Shown here in pieces: positions 59,390 to 64,000 of a stretch of DNA of 64,000 nt (its first letter is position 1; every line of letters begins with the position of its first letter). This stretch comes from Saccharina japonica (taxonomy: Eukaryota > Sar > Phaeophyceae > Laminariales > Laminariaceae). The position numbers and the translations under genes are program-made. Location of the stretch: positions 221,146-285,145 of the forward strand of contig MEHQ01000383.1 of assembly GCA_008828725.1 (NCBI GenBank), given 5' to 3'. The notes beneath the pieces were generated by a model. The model searched no databases. It was not told where the DNA came from and was given only the letters and a program-made list of their open reading frames with translations.

Positions 59390-60728
59390 CCCCTACGATA
59401 TGCTGGGACGGAGCACATAATCGGGTTTTCACCGTCCAGGCAAGCGCCGTTAGCACCAGTACAACGATAGTGTGTGTGTATCGCCGGCAATGGTATCAAT
59501 GACTCTCTCTCAATACCACCGTGTGTTTGTTTGAAAAACACTGTTTGCGGTTTCGATGCTTTCGCTCTGACCCCTGATGAAAAACGCCTGTACAGATGTT
59601 CTGGAACCCCCCCACTGGTCAAGTTTTATAACGTGCTTTGCACGCGACACGGTGTGAAACATTTTGAGTTCTTAAGAATTGCAGGAGGCTGAGTTGTTAT
59701 CAATTTCAAGAGTTCTATGTACCATTTTCAGCTTATGTGAGCATTTGTGCTCGACGAGGAACGCCTCTCTAAAGGTCCGACATCATAGCTTTTTCGGAGC
59801 ATCTGCTTCACGCTGACACCACACAATAAGCCACGAGCCTCAGCCGGCTTGATATACTATGAACTGCTCTAGCGCACTGTATACCGTGTACCACTGAAGG
59901 GTACGTGCACACCGGTTGGGATTATTTTCGTAGCCAATTTTCTGGAAACCAAGTTTCGCACCTTGACATCCTACGAGTACATACAGTGCGGGATTTTCTG
60001 ATCGAGAGGAGGGATAACCTGTACGTAATTCTTACCATTCTGTCCCGAAATATTTAAGCGATTTTTTTAATTGAATGTTACTGCACAAAAGGTGCTCATA
60101 TTTCGGGACAGAGTGGCAAGAGTTGTGTTGTCGTGTACGAAGAAAAGACGCCCCATTTTGTTTTTTTCATTTTTTCTACTCGAAAAGCGAGACACTATAT
60201 ATACTGCACAACCTGTACGACGACGGAAGACCCTTCGGTCGGATCGGGGGGGCACCACACCGTGAAACATCGTGAAACCTTCGAAAATGTCCCGCGGAGA
60301 TATATTTCCATAGCTGCATCGCTCGGTGGTTTGCACTCTCCCTGCTGTTGTCGAGAAAAAACGCTAGCTTGGAAACCCGCCCGAGGAGGGGGGTGTACTA
60401 TCTTGGCGTGGTATTCAGTAGCACCTACACGAGGGACGTGTATTGTCGGTAACAGGTTCTCATCGGTCCTTGAAAATCACACGCGTTTTTTGCAAACTGT
60501 TCGCGGTTTCGGGTTGTTTGTGCTGGCCCCTGGTGAAAAACGCCTGTATGTATATACAGGAAACCCCTGTGTACGAATAGGTTTGGACTTTTATAGTTCG
60601 TTTTGATTTTTTTGTTTCTGTTTTCTCGGTTCCGGTTCTCACGAGCGTTTTCGTTTTTGGCCAATCTGCTGTATCGCCGATACGCCTGCCCAGGAACTTG
60701 TGTGTCGTAATTTTGTTTTTAGTATTGT
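59390..60728. other. no supported gene; two related ORF pieces
   Basis: Frames at 59474-59692 and 60133-60606 share FALTPDEKRLYRCSG and FVLAPGEKRLYVYTG contexts, and their DNA aligns over about 150 bp. They may be decayed copies of an unidentified element. Confidence 0.4.
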
Positions 60729-60899
60729 CCATCCCATTTATGATCTTCGCCCTTCTTTTCTCTCTCCCTCTTTAGTCGTAACTCAGATCCGGGGTCACTA
60801 AGTAGGCTCTCTTCTCCCCCCCTCCCCACTACGGTACGTGCCTTGCACGTTTATCGCGAGAAGGTTTCAGCACTTTCTTTCCCTTGTCGACTTGCGTCG
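60729..60899 (-). mobile_element. SINE body fragment
   Basis: CATCCCATTTATGATCTTCG to CTTGTCGACTTGCGTCGG. Confidence 0.85.
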
Positions 60900-61189
60900 G
60901 ATTCCACCCCTGGTGTGGCGACCGGAACCCCCCCCCCCCTTTGTAAAAGGCTTATTGTGGAGACTTTGCACAATGTGACACATCTTTGCGAGTACCGAAT
61001 TAAGAAGTTTTCGGAACCTCGTGGGGTTTGATATAACATTTGTGCAATGTCTGCACAACTTTCATTTTATGCGCCTATCGTGCACGGCGGGGGGGCCTGC
61101 GTACGTATATGCACCTAATTGTTCTGTGCCCGCTCTCTTGAGGAGCTCCATATCCTCCTGCCCAAAATTGATTTTGAGAAGTTTCACAG

Positions 61190-61550
61190 GCGCAGCTTCC
61201 ACAGATGGGGCACTGCTTGTCCCCTGGCAACCACAAGCTGCTGCTGTATATGAACAAACTCATGGCCGATTTTGAACAATATGGTGCATCACAAATGGGA
61301 CACCATTTGTCCCCTGACGAACGAAACGTACTGCTTCCTGTGGATTAGCAACCTCATGGTTTACACCGAATAGTATTCGTGGAGCACAAATGAGACACTG
61401 TTTGTCCCCGACCACCACGAATTGCTGCTTGCTGCAGATGAAAAATATCATGGTCTGTACCGAACAAACATCGGGCATGCACAAACGGGACACTGCTGTT
61501 TGCCCCCCGCCCACCACGAATTGCTGCTGGCTGAAGACCAACCAATCTCA
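61190..61550. repeat. 80-100 bp tandem repeat, GGGACACTGTTTGTCCCC
   Basis: Units contain CACAAATGGGACAC, TTTGTCCCC, ACCACGAATTGCTGCTGGC and CTCATGGTCTGTACCGAA; four copies here, and more at 62346-62590 and 62930-63110 after SINE insertions. GGGACA and TGTCCC make short palindromes. Confidence 0.85.
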
Positions 61551-61885
61551 TTTTTATTTTTTTGTCCATCTCATTTATTATCTTCGCCCTTCCTTTCTCT
61601 CTCCTACCTGACGGTAACTCAGATCCGGGGTCACAAAGTAGGCTCTTCTCCCTCCTCCCCCACTACGGTACTTGTCTTGCATTTTTTATCGCGAGAAGAT
61701 TTCAGCATTTTCTTCCCTCGTTGACTTGCGTCGGATTCCGCCTACCCACGCCACGAAGGCGTTCTCAGCAATTGGTTCCTTTTTATTTTTTCAAATAAAG
61801 TAGAAATCTCTCACCACGGTGGGATTCGAACTTGGGTACCAAAGATAGTAGCCTTTGAAGCTGACCACTACTCTACCGGGGCGAC
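61551..61885 (-). mobile_element. tRNA-derived SINE, full-length
   Basis: Head on minus GTCGCCCCGGTAGAGTAGTG and AAGTTCGAATCCCACC; body complete. Confidence 0.9.
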
Positions 61886-62176
61886 CGGCTGGGTTGAATC
61901 TGTACGGTACACATCCCGACCAACAGGTATGTCACAACGGTAGAAAATGATGCATCGTACTGTAGATTATTTTATTACTGTTCTTCCTTGCTTGACAAAA
62001 AACAAAAGAGGGAACACTCGTCGATACTAATGTGAATGGCCGGGAGTTCTACTTTGTGCTCAGGGCTCCTTTTATTTCCGCGGAGTGAGTGCTTCTGAGT
62101 GATCACCGTTGAAGCTCAGTCATGCTATGTACACATCAATGTCGGATGGCAAGAATAAATAACAACAACGTTTTTT
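61886..62176 (+). mobile_element. second SINE-like family, 3' end
   Basis: About 62064-62165: GGGCTCCTTTTATTTCCGC, GTGATCACCGTTGAAGC and CAATGTCGGATGGCAAGAAT with an AATAACAACAAC tail. Confidence 0.55.
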
Positions 62177-62345
62177 TTTGTTTCCATCCCATTTAATTTC
62201 GTCGCCCTTCTTTTCTCTCTCTTCCCTGGTCGTGTAACTCAGATCCGGGGTCACAAAGTAGGCTCCTCTCCCTCCTCCCCCACTACGGCTCGTGCCTTGT
62301 GTATTTATCGCGAGAAGACTTCCGCCCTTTCTTTCCTCGTCGACT
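62177..62345 (-). mobile_element. SINE body fragment
   Basis: CATCCCATTTAATTTCGTCG to TTTCCTCGTCGAC; cut at the duplication breakpoint. Confidence 0.85.
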
Positions 62346-62588
62346 TTTGTCCCCTGACGAACGAAACGTACTGCTTCCTGTGGATTAGCAACCTCATGGT
62401 TTACACCGAATAGTATTCGTGGAGCACAAATGAGACACTGTTTGTCCCCGACGACCACGAATTGCTGCTTGCTGCAGATGAAAAATATCATGGTCTGTAC
62501 CGAACAAATATCGGGCAAGCACAGACGGGACACTGCTGTTTGTCCCCCGCCTACCACGAATTGCTGTTGGCTGAAGACCAACCAATCT

Positions 62589-62926
62589 CATTTTTGTTTT
62601 TTTTTGTCCATCCCATTTATTATCTTCGCCCTTCCTTTCTCTCTCCTTCCTGGTCGTAACTCAGATCCGGGGCCACAAAGTAGGCTCTTCTCCCTCGTCC
62701 CCCACTACGGCACTTGCTTTGCATTTTTTATCGCGAGAAGCTTTCAGTATTTTCTATCCTCGTCGACTTGCGTCGGATTCCGCCTACCCACGCCACGAAG
62801 GCGCTCTCAGCAATTGGTTCCTTTTTATTTTTTCAAAACAAGTCAAAATCTCTCACCACGGTGGAATTCGAACTTGGGTACCAATGGTAGTAGCCTTTGA
62901 AGCTGACCACTACTCTACCGGGGCGA
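62589..62926 (-). mobile_element. tRNA-derived SINE, full-length
   Basis: Same head variant as at 61551-61885, part of the duplication. Confidence 0.9.
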
Positions 62927-63161
62927 CCGGCTTACCCAATCTCATGGTCTGTACCGAAAACAAAATGGTGAAGCATGAATGGGATACTGTCCCCTGAAAA
63001 CCACGAACTGCTGCTGGCTGAAGACCAACCAATCCCGTGGCCTGTTTCGAACAAATCTGGTTCAGGCACAGATGAGATACGCGAACCGACCAGGCATTTC
63101 CTCGGTGGAGGGCTTCCGTCCCAGTGACAAATCATTCGGCCATACGAGTGGTTCGAGCCAC

Positions 63162-63344
63162 TATACAGTGCCGGCCCACTTATAGAAAACCAGAAATCGG
63201 GCTTAAGCTGACTTTCTTATTTGAGAAAGGGGTGTGTCCCACTCTAAATTCAGTATAATAGCTGTCGACTTTCTTATTTTCCCCGTAATGTTTAGGCTGA
63301 GTTTCTTGTGGGGCACTTTCTTATGAGAGGGCCGGTAGTGTATA
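63162..63344. mobile_element. M-E inverted-repeat element
   Basis: Ends TACAGTGCCGGCCCACTTAT and ATGAGAGGGCCGGTAGTGTA; inverted relative to 20746-20928. Confidence 0.85.
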
Positions 63345-63496
63345 CGATGTATCGCACGTACTCTAGCACGCGTATTTTCCCTTCTGAATATTTCGGGACA
63401 AAACGTTCCCTCGTACCGCTATCGTACGTAGCCCGGGCCGTTTCCCTTCCCTTCTGGCCTTGTTTCCCACTCGGATTCCTGGGTGTTTGGCCCTCG

Positions 63497-63578
63497 ACCC
63501 ATTCAGAACTGAAAACAATATTCCACACTAATTCCAAGTAGTTTGTCCCCAAATATGTTGGGGCCAGTTATCAAGGGG
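63497..63578. mobile_element. piggyBac-like M-F, half copy
   Basis: CACACTAATTCCAAGTAG, TTTGTCCCC, GGGCCAGTTATCAAGGGG followed by TTAA; matches the right half of 44747-44899. Confidence 0.75.
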
Positions 63579-64000
63579 TTAAGAAACGCACGACGCGCTC
63601 CAAAAGAAAAAAACAAAAACAACCACAACCAGTTGCTATTAGCCATACTACCTCCATCGAGGGGGCGTGTTGGAAATTTGGGCAATTTCCTGGTCAAACG
63701 ACGCTTCGGCTGTGAGATCGGGATTGGTTTTTGGAAAAATTCACACACACACAAAAAACTTGTTTTGTGCTAAATCGTCCAGCGATCACAGTTCTCCGAT
63801 TGTTTTTCCATTCTGACCATTTGAGATAGTTAGGTGTCGAAAAAATACTTTTCGGGACGCCCTCGCAAACCCGACCAGTTTTTTTTTGCGTTGGTCCCAG
63901 GGGCGTCCAGAAAAAAGAGAAAATGACACACCACACCCCCAGAGGTCGGAATAGAAAACCGTTGCAACCGTTGTGATCACATGATGAAATAAGAAAATGG
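63579..64000. other. no gene recognised
   Basis: The last part (about 63830-64000) is the complement of sequence near 39420-39610 (TCGAAAAAATATTTTTCG, GGAATAGAAAACCGTTGC, GTGTGATCACAACGG), so it is another dispersed repeat. Confidence 0.55.

Larger units (their letters stand above)
61306..62932. repeat. 585-bp segmental duplication
   Basis: 61306-61890 and 62346-62932 match closely over tandem units and the following complete SINE, offset 1040-1042 bp. The second copy begins in a SINE fragment (62177-62345). Confidence 0.9.

Overview
The window is nuclear DNA of a eukaryote with long, repeat-filled introns and intergenic space. It shows GT-AG introns, GC-rich exons, simple-repeat-rich intergenic DNA, tRNA-derived SINEs, LINE remnants and several MITE families. 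The style of the proteins (FNIP-type repeat proteins, and a CDKL kinase with Gly/Gln/His/Ser-rich low-complexity tails) best fits a stramenopile, probably a brown alga. That assignment is inference; no rRNA or organelle marker is present. Two single-base N positions (7051 and 47920) mark assembly joins.

Only three genes are well supported. (1) At 2288-4570 (+) lies an intronless FNIP-type repeat protein of 760 aa. (2) At 13676-15076 (-) lies a diverged paralog with the same repeat unit and a related N-terminus; the two genes face each other across about 9 kb of repeats. (3) From 31583 to at least 58960 (+) runs a cyclin-dependent-kinase-like (CDKL/MAPK-CDK type) protein kinase gene. I could assemble it from 15 exons with matching splice phases. 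Exons 1-6 carry a complete kinase domain (GEGAYG loop, AVK, HRD, DFG, TDY activation motif). Exons 7-15 carry a low-complexity tail of roughly 715 residues. The stop codon was not found, so the 3' end is open.

Region by region: 1-2287 repeats; 2288-4570 FNIP gene A; 4571-13675 MITEs, tandem arrays and poly-C-tailed retroelement ends; 13676-15076 FNIP gene B; 15077-31582 MITEs, SINEs, microsatellites and one GC-rich island of unknown origin; 31583-58960 the CDKL gene with its introns; 58961-64000 SINEs, an approximately 80-bp tandem repeat and a 585-bp segmental duplication.

The repeat content is the most informative part. I can separate: a MITE family (called M-A here) with GACGC termini and a repeated 4-bp target duplication; a palindromic MITE (M-B) built on a GGGACCATAGTAAATAGG arm; a Harbinger-like GGGCCC MITE (M-C), found three times and always inside M-A; a MITE with AGGACACC ends (M-D); an element with ACTACCGGCCC ends (M-E); a TTAA-flanked piggyBac-like MITE (M-F); a tRNA-derived SINE family with A/B-box heads and an A-rich tail; a second short SINE-like family; and two related LINE-type families that share a 3' end and finish in poly-C instead of poly-A. 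Several of these poly-C tails lie 30-65 bp upstream of 3' splice sites of the kinase gene, and exon 2 of that gene is bracketed by decayed copies of its own splice borders.
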